Positions 45,859-57,530 of a stretch of DNA of 64,000 nucleotides are shown here, piece after piece. The first letter of the stretch is position 1; every line of letters begins with the position of its first letter. Origin of the DNA: Phymatolithon calcareum (lineage: Eukaryota > Rhodophyta > Florideophyceae > Hapalidiales). Made by a program: the position numbers and the translations under genes. The stretch is from contig OZ345354.1 of the NCBI GenBank assembly GCA_977006965.1, forward strand, positions 2,356,001 to 2,420,000, written 5' to 3'. The notes under the pieces were generated by a model. The model was not told the origin of the DNA. It was given only the letters and a program-made list of their open reading frames with translations, and searched no databases.

Positions 45859-46440
45859 TTGGGAAAATTTTATTTGGATGCCGCCTGCCGGTCCCTTGGC
45901 GGAGCTTTCTCCCGACCGCCTTCGTTGTGTAGACTCAAATTTTATCTTGCGTCAAATTTCCACTGTCAATTCGGTGCCATGAAAAGCTTGGCGAACTTGC
46001 TTCACCATGGAGAAGAGGGAGTAGCAGTGGACGTTTCTCGGGCAGTGGCGCTGAATACCCGGGCTATTGAAGAAGGGTTCCGATGATTAATTTCAGGTTG
46101 CTACAAGAAGATAGAACCCAACGGGTACCGGCAGAAACTGAGCATCCAGTGGCTCTCTGTACTTGCGCTAAAGTAGAAGGTGGGCATGTGAGTGCCGTTT
46201 TCACCTTGGAGACCCTGCTTGAAGCTGGCGCCGTACATACAAGCAATTGAAGAGTGCGCAGTCTTGGACGAGACGTACTATCTGGGAAGATGATGACAAC
46301 AACAGGAGATGGAAGAGTACCGGCAGATACAGATCGTGCAGTAGAGCTCTGTACTCGCGCCATAGAGGACCGCTGAGTTGTTGAGGCCAAAGCTAATTTG
46401 GTGCGCTTGGTCCAGTCTGGCGCAGAGGGGATGGCATGAA
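45859..46440 (+). pseudogene. Sel1-like repeat protein remnant
   Basis: Frame 45859-46086 ends GAMKSLANLLHHGEEGVAVD, then SRAVALNTRAIEEGF. This is a Sel1 repeat: A-x3-LA-x2-L-x2-G-x2-GV-x2-D-x3-A. After stops and a frame change, DTDRAVELCTRAIEDRRVVE and ANLVRLVQSGAEGM at about 46320-46440 form a second repeat. Near 46135 PAETEHPVALCTCAKVEGG suggests another, degraded. Sel1 repeats form alpha-solenoids that bind proteins. The copy is broken by at least three stops. The long reverse frame 46531-46064 is its antisense shadow. Confidence 0.65.
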
Positions 46441-46639
46441 CGAGATCGGTGAAGTTCGCAATGCCAAAAACTGGCTCTAGAACTTCATTATCGTGGCTAG
46501 TTCGAGGAGAGGTGAGCATCATTATCTTCATCGCCTTAAAAGAAGCCGTTGTTCTTCAAGATGGTTTGACCATTGATGACGTATGGCATTACTCGAAGGA
46601 AGAAATTTGAATTCATTTTACTGGAAATTTAAGGAATTC

Positions 46640-49227
46640 AGCGGCCAGAGCGGCTACTCAAGCACATCACCGTTGTTTACCGATCCACTAGCGCACGTAT
46701 CACAACTACCGGATGAACTGCAACTTATATTCGATGAACTATTGGTGTCTGAATTATTGTCGGAAACCGGAACGTATCGTAGCAATTCATCCGTAATATT
46801 TGTTGACCTCTCAGTTCCATTCAGCAGGCTTTCAATCGGCACTGAAGCCGGCGGTACTGGTTTCTTTCATCAATTTGCGAATCTACTGCGCCGAATCCTC
46901 TTGCCATAGATCTTGTGTCACGATTCATACATTTTTGAGAACTGCATTTGCATCTGCTTGTGCATTTCACCTCACTTTTATGCATGAGCATCTCGTTTTC
47001 GCGGCAGGATCGCAGAAATTGATTGAACTCTCTTTCTGGCCGCAATCACACGAAGGAGGCTCTAAGGACCTGATAATTCTTATGCGCTCCAGCTTTCATT
47101 ACTGCGTGTAGATCATTATCTCCCAGCTCTCACAGAAACCCGAATCCTGAGCTCGGAAATTGACCTGGACATTTGGTCCGGCACATTGGTTCCAGAAAAC
47201 ATCGACGTTCCATGTGACTCGTTGGTGCTGAAGTGCAATGTCTTCATCTTGTGGTAGAAGGTGCTCTGTGCTGCGCGTTCCTAGGTTGTACGCAATGGTC
47301 ATGCACGCTTTCTGTTTCCACTTGTTGGAGAAAAATGTGAATCCACACTCATTCAGGGTATCCAGTGCCGATCGATTCGTCAGGAAGGCCAGGTAGTACA
47401 ATTTTATTGTGCTTTCCTCAGAAGAAAGATCTCCAATGAGAGAGAAATAGCTCAGCATTGTTTTGACCAGATGCTTTGGGGAAGCTATGTGGCATCCGCG
47501 ACAATAATCATTTCCGCAAACGCAAAAAAGCACGGCAAACGTTTCAGTGGACATCTCAAGACACATTTGTAGCGTTTTGATGTCTACGAATTTCGAGGGA
47601 AGTTTCCCCAAAACGCGCGCGTACCTGTCGTACACCGACTTGATATTTGCGAGAAGTGCAAGAGGGATTGTCTCACTGTCTGCTGACATAAACAGGGCTG
47701 CAAAGCGGCGGCGATCACAACACGAGCAATGTTCAGAAGTACAGATGGCTGGCACACTCTCTGCGTATTTGCCAACTGCGCGTGCATTCGAACCTCGCCT
47801 TCGCCTACAGACGTCCTTGCTGTTGCATCCTCTTTGACACACACTAGGGTCTTCCCAGTTGAAAGAGTGCAAGAAGATTCGATGTACACCCGAAAACACT
47901 TGAGCTTATCCACTGGTAATGCTTGCTGGAAAATGTCTGCGGGTCCAGCAAAAGATTTGGCTGTGATTATAGCGGTTTCGCCTGGCATTAATCTATTTTT
48001 CAAGTCATGCAGTGCAACCGTAACTCCAATCATTGACTGGTCAATCGACACTTCCGCTCCGAAAACACGCACTGGAAATGTGCACTTCGTATTCTCTGCC
48101 CGGTGGGCAATCATTTTAGCGCCCTGAACAAGAACAGCGGCGGCCACAATGTTGCAGAAAGCTCGTTTTCTTTCTCTGTTTCCAATGAATTTCAAAGTCC
48201 AGCTCTCTGGTGGTGCAATTTCATTGCTGGAGAGTTCATGGGAGTTCGTACCCGTATTATTTGGCTCTCCTCTTCGTGTATCTCGTAATGCCTCCGACAC
48301 AATTTTGAATAATGGAACAAGAGCTGGGGTGTCAAAGTGAACATCGAGCGCGAACATCTTAACAATGACGTAGCCCAAGTATGAACGCAGGATTCTCATT
48401 GCGATTACATCGACATGCATTCGCACCGTCTGGCAATGCGCACGGTTGATTTCAGTTTTCAAAAAGTTCATTGCATCCACAGAAACCGCCACTCTTTCAC
48501 TGCGGAACTCAGGGAAGCTATCAATGAGGAAAAAAGGGGAGCGCCGTTCTGTTCCAAATCTGACTGCACTCTGAAAATCAGATATCGTTGAGTTACTGCG
48601 TGCTTCGGCAAAAATGCTCCCGGTTCCATGAAGCCGTGCGGCTCAGCCGTGAATAAGTCAATATGCCGTTTTATATTCTCTGCAACATCAGTTTGTCCAT
48701 TCTCCTGAGCGAACGCAAGGTCTAGCGCTCGAATTGCGCTTGTTCGGCGCACTGTGCCTTTCCATTTTTTGCGCTCCTTGCTCTTTTTAAATTCAGTCGT
48801 TTCTCTTCTCTTCTGATCTCGCAACTAAGATAAACCTTTGATCGCGAGCTTTCGTGTTCTAGATTTTCTTTTCTTTGTCCTATCCATCTACGGATGGAAC
48901 AAATGCTCCGCATCCGCGTCCATAACTGATTGTCCGTAGTTGACAGGTCTAGCATGTGCGTCGTGTCATTTATTGATAGCTCGAGAGTATCTTTCGACAT
49001 CGGGTTTATCAATGTGGGGCACGCTCTGTGCTCCAAGCCATAGGAACAAAACGCACTCGATCTCGATTGAAGATTTCCTCTTAGTCGTTGATACATGCGC
49101 TGCACACAAAGCGAAGATGATGGCATATCATCGTCTTCGACAATTAATTGGTCCTGATCGTCTCCTCTCGGACTTTCTGGTGCGCCGGATATCATAGCCT
49201 GTACTTTTCGAACGACGGATGCTCGCT
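46640..49227 (-). pseudogene. Large unknown protein, C-terminal half, fragmented
   Basis: Consecutive reverse frames (49227-48722, 48824-48468, 48492-47700, 47830-47099, 47045-46821) read as one protein with about four frame changes. Distinct segments are KMFALDVHFDTPALVPLFKI, FGAEVSIDQSMIGVTVALHD, a cysteine-rich stretch (CTSEHCSCCDRRRF, then CVCGNDYCRGCHI) and a final KCTSRCKCSSQKCMNR, which resembles CxC-type zinc modules found at the ends of some transposon proteins. The coding starts inside the solo LTR only by accident: before that insertion the frame ran on from 49579 upward. I do not recognise the family. The size and setting suggest a mobile-element protein. Confidence 0.5.
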
Positions 49228-49578
49228 TTGGGGTGTTAAACGCACAAGTTGGCACACTGGTTGTGGTCGGGTTGTTCCCTGGCAAAACGACGAGGGCCGC
49301 CGCGAAACGACGACTTTTATAGAAAAAGAATTGGATCATGAATGACTTGGCAGTATGAGAAATGCGTCAAGAGAAGAATCTGGAAGCCGCTTTGCGGCTG
49401 TAAGCAGCGGTTCTAGGGTTTGCCCTTGGTGGTCCTTGGGATCCTTCACGGTTTAAGTACGCATCGAAACCGTAATGACTGTAATGCTATCTGTAAGGGC
49501 TTGCTGTAAATGCAAGCTGTAATGAAAAATTGAAGGGAGCTATTTGAATAGGAGTATGATAGTGGCGTTAGACGCCAA
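49228..49578 (-). repeat. Solo LTR, family X, copy 2
   Basis: 351 bases matching copy 1 from TTTGGGG to GACGCCAAA. The ends have lost the TG..CA form by point changes. Flanks are CTCGC and CGCGC, a duplication with one difference. It splits the large reverse-strand coding region. With it removed, YSVLER and ASVVRKVQ on either side are in the same frame. Confidence 0.8.
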
Positions 49579-52573
49579 ACGCGCTCTAGGACGGAATAAA
49601 AAGAAAGCTCTATGGAATGGTGCACTCCTAGTCCTGCCCCGCTTTTTGTGCAGAACACAGAACAGTACTCCAGAGCTTCGTCATTGTGTTGATGGCTTAC
49701 AAAAGCGCGGATTGATAGTTCTGCTTTTTAGTACAATACACAAACGGAATTGCACTTGTTCGCATTGTGTTCCCTTCTTCCAAGTCACCGCAACGGGAGA
49801 AGTAATGGAAATAGAGCCCAGAAATGTACAAATCCAAAGCGATAGAACTGTAAAACGCACTGTTTGGCTACGACACAGAGGATGTTTTTTGTCGCAAAGC
49901 TTTCAAAATAGTTGATCCTAGAGCTTGAAACTGAGGAGGGAAGAACCTTCTTCTCATGCGAAGTTAAAACTCACTCTCTTACTTCATGTTTGTCTCAACT
50001 TTGTTATGAATGTCGAGAAGCAGATCTTCACGAAGCCTCGCGTCTCGTCTGCCCTCTGATTGCTTCATGAGTTTTCCATCTCGATGGTCTTGTCCTTCCA
50101 CAATCAAATCGTCGACCATTCGCATAACCAGAGCACACGTTGCCTGCTCAAGGAACCTCAGATTGCTTTTGAGGTCGGAAAAGCTTCGAAAGTTTTTCTG
50201 TCCAAATTTGGAATGTCCGCTGTCCATTACCAATCGATCCAAGACAGCGTCAAAAGAGATGTACTTCACTGCATCAAATAGAGCCATCGAGAAGTGCATA
50301 AGGCCAAGCTGGGGAAATATTAGATCCAGCTTGGGGTTTCGAGACCACGAGAGGTAATCGTATATCAATTTGATCATTTGAAAGTAGAGCGGATTGTCGC
50401 CGGTAACGGCGCCTGCATAGTCAAGTTGGTTTTCGCTTGAACGTGAGGGCACTGCGCGCATGATGGAGCTTAAAATTGGATTTTCGTTTCAGACGAATTT
50501 GATTGCTCCGACAACAGTTCAAGGTTCTTGCACACAGCGGCCTCGCCTGCAGCGGAGGTGACAAATGACACACTGCTCTATATCAGGAATTCAATTGATA
50601 CACGGCAATCAGGGTTCGTGGACATTAAATTTTCCTTGAAAAAATACAAGAGGCCCAGGAAAAGACTTTGTGCACTTTCTTCGTGCGCTTTCTTTGTGCA
50701 TCTCATTGTACAGTTTTTGGCTTCGCAAAAGATCTCGAGGGCGGGGAAAATCGTTTTTGCTCAACTGTGAATGCGTTTCACTTGTATATATCGGTCTTAT
50801 CCCCCTTGTTTGTTGAGACATCAGCAAAGTGCCGTGCCAATCCCTGCGTTCGCCGATTTTTCTCTTGTAGTTCAAGTGCCTTTTGACGTCAATATTATCC
50901 CAGCAGAAATTGACGAACTCAAAGTCCTTCAGCTTATCTTTCGCACTAGTGGTTGAGTTTTTCGCGTAGATTTCCTTTCGAAACTGGTCCAGAACTTTTT
51001 CACTTGGTGCCGTGCCCAGATTTTTGGCCATTTTAACGAGAGTTATTGTGCCATTCATGTGAATTGCCGTTGCAATGCCCCAATGAAGAGGTCCGCTAGA
51101 CTTTGAATTTCGAACAAAAGTCTTCACTTCAATTATGAAAAGGACTGGCACAATGATTCAGATATCCTGCCTTGTAATGTGACGGAGGCTTTGCTCTCCC
51201 TGCGGTAGTCATGTTCCGAACGGCACAGGCAGCTGTGATAGGTTGTAATTGAGCTGTTTCTCCGTAAACTGTCGACGAAGTCGCTGGGATTCGCTCTCGA
51301 CATCCATCATTTCCGCCCGAAAGAGCGTAGGGTCAACAAGTTGTAGACATTCTGCTAGTGAGACTTTGGCAGTTCCAGGCTTTATTTTTCGGGTGTTCCA
51401 ACGTCCCAATCTCCGGAGATCTCGGAAAACATTCCGCTGCGCAAACAGTCCCCTTCCTCTGACATGATTTGATCCACTGTAGACAGAGTCTCTCCGCTAT
51501 CTCCAAACGCTTCCCTTATTTGGGAGCAACATAAATAAAGAAGACGCAGGTTTACCTAATCAGAACATTGATTTTTCAATGTTGAAAGCCTGTGACTAAG
51601 CCCAGGGATCTTTTTGAGACATAGAGCGCACTTGTAGAGGGCAGTCTCTCGAATGGTATGGTGTAGAGCCATGTAGTGTGGCCGACAGAGATATTTGGAC
51701 TGATGATCTACCATAAGAATCTTCTTCACTGGTGCCGCGGGGACGTTTTCAGGGTTCAGCATTCTTTTCATTCGAGTACAAAAAAGGTCGACGCATGACT
51801 CAATAAATTCTGCATTCTCAATGGGTCACCCTACACTCGCCTGCGAAAAAATGTAATCGCATAGATACATCTTTGTTTTCTCATCTATCAATGAGAAGTA
51901 GGGACACAAAATGCAGTGGTCCCGTGACAAGATGTTTCGAGACTCTGTTATTTTCATTCGCTTTGATATCTCCATAGTTGCTGACGTTGCCCAAGATGCT
52001 TCCGAAGTATTGGATGCACTTATCAAAACAGTTTCGGTTCGGTTTTTGCGGCGGCGTCGTTTCTTTCCGTTTGGCGTTAATTGAGGTGCCTTTTTGACAG
52101 CTGCCCGACAACAAGTACCGCAAATGACCAGCACAGTGTTTAGATTTCTGATCTGGGATACGGGTGGTAGATAATGGGTAGAACCTCTGATTTCACGAAT
52201 AACAGTTCCCTCTGCCATGCGATCCAGCAACTCTCGAAGATGATGTGCAAGTGTCCGAGCGCTTTTTTGTTTTTCCCCGCAAAAACAACAGGGAAATATT
52301 TCTGGATTTGTATGGACATCTTCCATTTCAGTGATCACGCGCAGCAATACTTTGTTTCCGCAGCTGATGAATCCGTAACCTATTTCCGGGCAAGTTCATA
52401 TCGCCGAGAGTAAAATCCGGATTCATAGCTGGATAGATTATTCTGTGATCTTTCGATTCTTCTTTTTCGCGGGAAACATTTGAGCCGCAACCGCCATTCC
52501 AGAGCTTGGGAAGACGCGCAAAGGTTAGGGAATGGATTTTACGAGAATCGTTTTCGCGCGCTTTCTCGCACAT
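49579..52573 (-). pseudogene. Large unknown protein, N-terminal half, fragmented
   Basis: Reverse frames in order: 52573-52328, 52347-51826, 51771-51556, 51409-51209, 51151-50609, 50461-49979, then about 49720-49579. A C2C2-like zinc module opens it (IFPCCFCGEKQKSARTLAHH, then VICGTCCRAAVKK), with a further cysteine pair in YKCALCLKKIPGLSH. In the middle, FEFVNFCWDNIDVKRHLNY and DWHGTLLMSQQ have the W-D-N and H-G-T words seen in some transposon-linked proteins. Later, PQLGLMHFSMALFDAVKYI is strongly helical. Together with 46640-49227 the whole would exceed 1700 residues. The family is not recognised. Confidence 0.45.
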
Positions 52574-52964
52574 CTAATATTCCCTCGTCGATCTGATGAC
52601 TTATGATAGCTATCTTCATCAACAATGATAAGTTGTCCATCTGCATTATGATACTTGGCGTCGAGAATCCTCTCTGGATAGTGGAGGCAGGCGACGGTAA
52701 AAGGAATCTGCCATATATCCCGAACAGTGCCTCTATCAACCGGACAAAATATATTTCCGAAATGTAATCGAAAATTATAATATCGTGTCCTACACGGCCA
52801 TTTTTTTTAAAAAGAGCGGACACCCTGCCCTGTGAACTGGAGAAACTATTGAGCAATTTAATCTAAAAATTATCCAATTCGTTTTCTCCCTCAAATTTAC
52901 GCCAACTTCGCGCTCACCATCCCATTTTGGCACGCGTTTTTTCGCGGCAGGCGCAACACTCTGT

Positions 52965-54531
52965 TTGACGAGCCCACAATGGGCACTGAAACCAGAACGA
53001 GGCAGCGCTACGGACGACCTCCTCGCCTCGGTAACTATCCCTCGGCTCTTACCCGTCTGCGGCACCGCGCCCTTGCGGGCATCGAGGAGGAGGAAGATGA
53101 GGCCGGAAACGCTGTCTCGACGCGCCCGGCGCAGTCTTGCGGACGCTTCCGCGGCCGTCATTGACGGAATGACGTACCGCGAAGCTGAGTCGATGTTCCT
53201 CATCGCGAAATCTACGATCGCGGACAATTTCCGCCGCGTCAAACGTGCTGCAGCTGGCCGGCCGGCACCGAAGCGCGGGCGCCAAAGAGCATTTACAGAC
53301 GAGGAGGAGACCCTCATCGTCGCATTTATGCTAAGGCATAGCGACAGAGCGAACCCTCTCCGCGGCGGGCATCTTGTCGAGGCACTCGATATATTTATCG
53401 ACAACCTGCCGCCCGGGCGGCAAGCCGCTCTCCCGTTCCAGGCGAACACGCCGAGTGTCCGGTTTCAGCCCTGCGACATCACCCTTTTCGCCGCATTCAA
53501 GGCGGCGCTACGCGATGCTAGGCTGGCGGCCGCTGACGGGGACTACCTGCACAAGTACGATGCATTCGACTTCTGCAACATGCTGCGCAGCGCCTACGAG
53601 AAGTCTTTTACAAGGGCGAGTGCCGCCGCCGGGTTCCAGCGCTGCGGCCCTTGGCCGCTTGATCGGCACCCCCTCCTCTCCGCCCCACTCCCAGCTACCT
53701 CCTCGCAGACCGCAAAACTGCTGAGTGTAGAAGACCTAGAGGTCCTCTACGAAGAAAAAATGCGCAGCATCCGCGCCGACATCCTCGGCGCAAATGTGAC
53801 TGTGAGGCGGTGCGTCTTCATTGACACCTCGAAAGGTGCCGTGCTGACCGCTGACTCTGCCATGCGCGCAGCTGTCGCTAAGGTGAAGCAGGTCGCCGCG
53901 AAGAAGGCAGCGGAGAGAGTGATGGCCACCTGACGTGCTGCCGCGTCCAACGCCACTATCAGACTCCCTTCCTTCCTCTAAGACTAGCTCCCTTCTATTA
54001 CCCATTACAGCTTTCATTTACAGCAAGCCCTAACAGATAGCATTACATTAGGTTTCGATACGTATTTTGATCACTAAGGATCACTGAAGGCAAACCCTAG
54101 ACCTGCTGCTTACAAAGCCTTACAGCCTACAGATGCTTACACCGCATTGCTTACACTGTAAGATTTTTCCATTGATCCAATTCTCATACTGCCGAGTCAT
54201 CTTTTGATCCAATGTTTTTTCTATAAAGGTCGGCGCTTCGCGCCGCCCTCGACTTTCCGCCAGGGAACAACCCGACCACAGCCAGTGTGCCAAGTTGTGC
54301 ATTTAACAACCCCGCACGTGCTCTGTCTGCCGCCCGCCGAGAGCAAGCCGAACGAGCTGCAGTTAACAAATCTGAACGTGCCCACTGGGTGGTCCGCGCT
54401 CAACTGAGCAACATGTCCGTCTCTGAATTTCGTCTTTCGGTTCGCTCGCTGAAGGAGCGACGAGCGCATGCTCGCTTGCGCGCTTCACTGCGCAACCTGC
54501 TGTCGCTCGAAGCGCCTTCGTCAGCTTGACC
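52965..54531 (+). pseudogene. pogo-type transposase lacking the catalytic core, split by a solo LTR
   Basis: The frame is open from 52965 to a TGA at 53931 and, with the LTR (53939-54316) and one CGTGC duplication removed, continues in the same frame to a TGA at 54528-54530. A psq-like helix-turn-helix opens it (GMTYREAESMFLIAKSTIAD), followed by FTDEEETLIVAFMLRH, the second DNA-binding part. Right after NLPPGRQAALPF comes FQPCDITLFAAFKAALRDAR, which belongs to the far end of the DDE_1 domain. About 200 residues with the catalytic acids are therefore missing, without a frameshift. C-terminal Ala/Arg helices follow. The region is far more GC-rich than its surroundings. The reverse frame 53449-52790 is a GC-driven shadow. 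Confidence 0.72.
53934..54321 (+). repeat. Solo LTR, family X, copy 3 (TSD CGTGC)
   Basis: The LTR proper is 53939-54316 (TGCCGCG...CCCCGCA), opposite in orientation to copies 1 and 2. CGTGC stands at 53934-53938 and 54317-54321. A CTATAAA box (54221-54227) lies before the CAGTGTGCCAAGTTGTGC block shared by all three copies. Confidence 0.92.
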
Positions 54532-54945
54532 GAATCACCTACATTTTCAGAAACGTTTATGATATTTTTGTCTGGGCCATTAGAGCTTTTTTTCCTACTT
54601 CATTTTGCAAGAATGGCCGAATTGCAGATTTATTTACATAAAAGAAGCGGGTAATTAGGAGTCTTTTTGACACCAGAATTAGAATTCTTAGCTCTCAGCG
54701 CGCCTTTGTACATAAATTGCAAAAAATGCATTATTTCTTGGTAATTTTTCAGTTAAAACAAGAGCGATTGTCCGGAATACAGGACACCCTCCTTTACAGA
54801 CCTTGCCTCAACAGGTTATGCCCATCATACTAACCGCGTAATCAAAATGAACAACAGACGCACCCCAGACTGTCGCCCAGCAGGAAGACGCAGATTTCTC
54901 TGGGAAACCGTTGCCTGGAAGCAGTAAAATCATATACACAATCTC
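54532..54945. other. AT-rich spacer
   Basis: No coding. It probably includes the 5' leader of the copia remnant, but no LTR or primer-binding site is recognised. Confidence 0.4.
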
Positions 54946-56888
54946 TTGCAAGAAGTTGCTCAAGAAACTGCAATTTTTCCCATTCAAAGCTCTACAGACA
55001 CCTCAAAAAGTATCACCTCCACCATAGACCTGATGCTAATTCTACCTCCGCCCCAGTTGACCAAAAACAACTTCCCACGCTGGCGCCAAGCGATCACGTC
55101 CATCGCAGAAGACCGCGATATCCAAGACCGGCTCATCAAGGAAGTCGCAGGAACTTCTGATCAACAAACTGCCATTCGGAAGGCCTGAAACCAAGCAAAA
55201 CGTCTAATACTCTCCACCATATCAGAATACCTCGCGTCGGAGGTTGCTGACGACATTCTAGTATTGTCGCTTCACGAATTCATGAAGTCAGTCAAAATTT
55301 ATTATGACGATAAGCGTAGCATTCAGGAGCCCGAGAAATTCAATTCTAATGCTCTTAACGCGACACCCCATTGGTGATTACGTGAAAAGGCACAGGCAGA
55401 TCAGGCAAGAGATGATACAGGCAAAGTCCTCAAACAGTAGCATCGATCAACTGACCGTGATCTACGTTTTTAAACGACTCTCAACCCATGAGGGTTACGC
55501 TTCTCTCATTCCCTCTCTCCCGATAGCCCAGCCGAAAAATTTTAACGATATCCACACTATATTGGAAACCGTTCAGATCCCAGCTGCCGCAGCACCTTCT
55601 ATGTCCGAACCGCTCTATCAGACTCGGCGCCGCCCCGCGAAGTGGAGCTCATACCACCACGTAGGCACGCACAACACTGACGAATGCTAGGCACTCAGAA
55701 TACACAGAAAAGAAGACAGAAAATGTACTGGGCGCGACAGCCGCCATAAGCAACCCAAGCGCGACCTCCACTCGAAACGCAGAGAGAAGCAATCGGCAAT
55801 TTCGCAAAGGCCAAGAGAGACGGACAGCTCCTCCGAAGCAAATAATGAAGAAATAAACTCCTCTGTTAAATTCTATCATTTGGACTCTTCTGCAAAATCC
55901 AGCTTCAACAAAACAGCGCAACCCACACAGCGGCAGCACAAAGTCTGCGTTACTGTTGCCAATCACAACAAGGAAGAAACGGCTTTCGCATTACTTATAA
56001 GCCTGCTGAACACAAAAAACGCGAAAATCCAGGTCAAAGAAGCAAATAGTGCTCCAACATTCGGCAAGAACTTACTCTCCGTCTCCAGCCTGTGCGCCGA
56101 TAACAACTGCCAAGTGATTATGGACTCAAAAAAGGCACTAGTAGCCACGCGAGCCCCTACTCCCCCGCCAGGACATATTCTGGAGAAGAAAAAATTAGAG
56201 ATGGCATTTACTCTCTGCGCGTTCGCGAAAACGAAGCAAGCGGAGCACAAACCCTTCCCGCGCAAACATTTAATAAAATTCCGCGCTATCATCCACGAAT
56301 ATTGAACTCCCGTTAACACTCACAAAAATGACTTCGGCACCAGAGCCTACCACTGACACCATACCCTTGCTCACCACGCCAGAGTCAAAGGATGCCAAGC
56401 CACGTGAGGAGGACTTCTATGACCTTCCACGCGAAAAGAAGAAGCAGTACAGTGATGGCTTCGAATGGCACATCAGAATGAACCACACAGCCATACGAAA
56501 ACTAGCGACCATGGCAAAAAACCAGAACGTAGGCTTACCCCGTACTCTCACAGCGACACCCCTGCGCATGGATTTCAGTGGCTGCACAGTGGGTGCATTC
56601 CAGCCCGCACCACGCAAAGGAAAAATGCACCGTCTAATACCCGGACATAGTGTAGTCTGCGGTACCGCCGGCCCATTCAAGAAGACAAGCGCCGGATATG
56701 AAGAATTCCTCCCATTTATCCAGATCCATACACGCAATGCAACCGTTTTCCTACTCAAGAGAAAACAAGAAGGTTCGAGATATTTACAGGCTCGGACGAC
56801 CGCCGTATCATGCCACTTCGGATCACCGCCATCAAGTCTGAGATATGATAACGCCAAAGTGTTGTATGCTACAGCGTATGATACGTAG
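54946..56888 (+). pseudogene. Ty1/copia retrotransposon remnant (gag to start of integrase)
   Basis: Forward pieces in order: LTKNNFPRWRQAITSIAEDR (gag N-terminus, the L..NF..W pattern of copia gags) at 54946-55188; IGDYVKRHRQIRQEMIQAKS with VIYVFKRLSTHEGYASLI (gag core) at 55370-55600; a protease-linker region, with FGKNLLSVSSLCADNNCQVI at about 56060-56125; and 56328-56888 with FEWHIRMNHTAIRKLATMA, the GAG_pre-integrase His motif, followed by the start of integrase (GPFKKTSAGYEEFLPFIQIH). The first integrase Asp seems lost: GTAGPF is where DVxGP is expected. The element stops abruptly at 56888, and no reverse transcriptase follows. Confidence 0.78.
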
Positions 56889-57530
56889 CGCAGTGTAGAG
56901 TAGAAGGCGCGCCCGCGTACGCAGCAATAATAGCGGGCAAGAACCCCCGGAGGAAAGAAGGACTCCTCCGGTATTTATTCGGATCCGGGGTTAACCCGGA
57001 CCGGTCAGCGAGAAAGAGAAAACAAAAGAGCAGCAAGGTAAGTGTGCGCGTCCCCCTTCGGCTTCGCTTCTTCTGAACAAGAAGCTCGGCGCGTGCATAT
57101 ATTTAGGCGTGAGATTGAAGTATGATCACTAACACAAAATATCTTCTTATGATAAATGCCACGTGGATCGATATGATCAACATCCCCCCGGGTGACAGCA
57201 ATGTGTCATCATACCATGTTGTCAAAAATATGATAGAAGAGACCCGAATTAACGAGGATATTCACTTGGCAAGGAGACCCATATATCGAAAATATTCACT
57301 GAACGACAAAAATTCGAAGACTTGGAAAATCAGATTGGAGATATCTGGAAGCAGCATACACGGGCGTGAGCGAGAAATTGCGAAGTGTGGCTGGAAAAGT
57401 GGTCCGACGCCGGTGGTTGAAACAAAATTAAGCAAGTGTGCTGGCCGGCTACTCGTGCAACATCTGAGGTGCACCTAGCTAGAACCTTGCTCGTTTTGTG
57501 ATACCGTCAGCCTCACATTTGATCACTCTG
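56889..57530. other. GC-rich non-coding stretch with hairpins
   Basis: Two stem-loops (CCGGAGGA...TCCTCCGG at about 56948-56973, then CCGGGGTTAACCCGG) and a TGTAGAG start could be part of an LTR, but no partner copy is in the window. The frame 57122-57478 has no recognisable motif. Confidence 0.35.

Noticed and set aside
46064-46531. 155-codon reverse ORF
   Set aside because: It is antisense to the Sel1-repeat remnant; its own composition (Ser/Thr/Arg-rich) has no motif.
40362-49578. LTR pair (copies 1 and 2 in direct orientation) bounding one retrotransposon
   Set aside because: Copy 1 has its own CCAAC duplication and no retrotransposon coding lies between the two.
49544-49915. 123-codon forward ORF with CTCSHC motif
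   Set aside because: It begins in the solo LTR, and the reverse strand is continuous with the large protein; it cannot be distinguished from a shadow.
52790-53449. 219-codon reverse ORF
   Set aside because: It is a GC-rich antisense shadow of the pogo-type transposase, which has recognisable domains on the forward strand.
49235-54310. A single large DNA element bounded by 300-bp inverted repeats at 49235 and 54310
   Set aside because: Each repeat has its own 5-bp flanking duplication (CTCGC/CGCGC and CGTGC), so they are independent solo LTRs in opposite orientation.
54287-54529. Separate small gene starting in the solo LTR (CAFNNP...)
   Set aside because: It has no ATG, and the downstream part is the displaced C-terminus of the pogo-type transposase.
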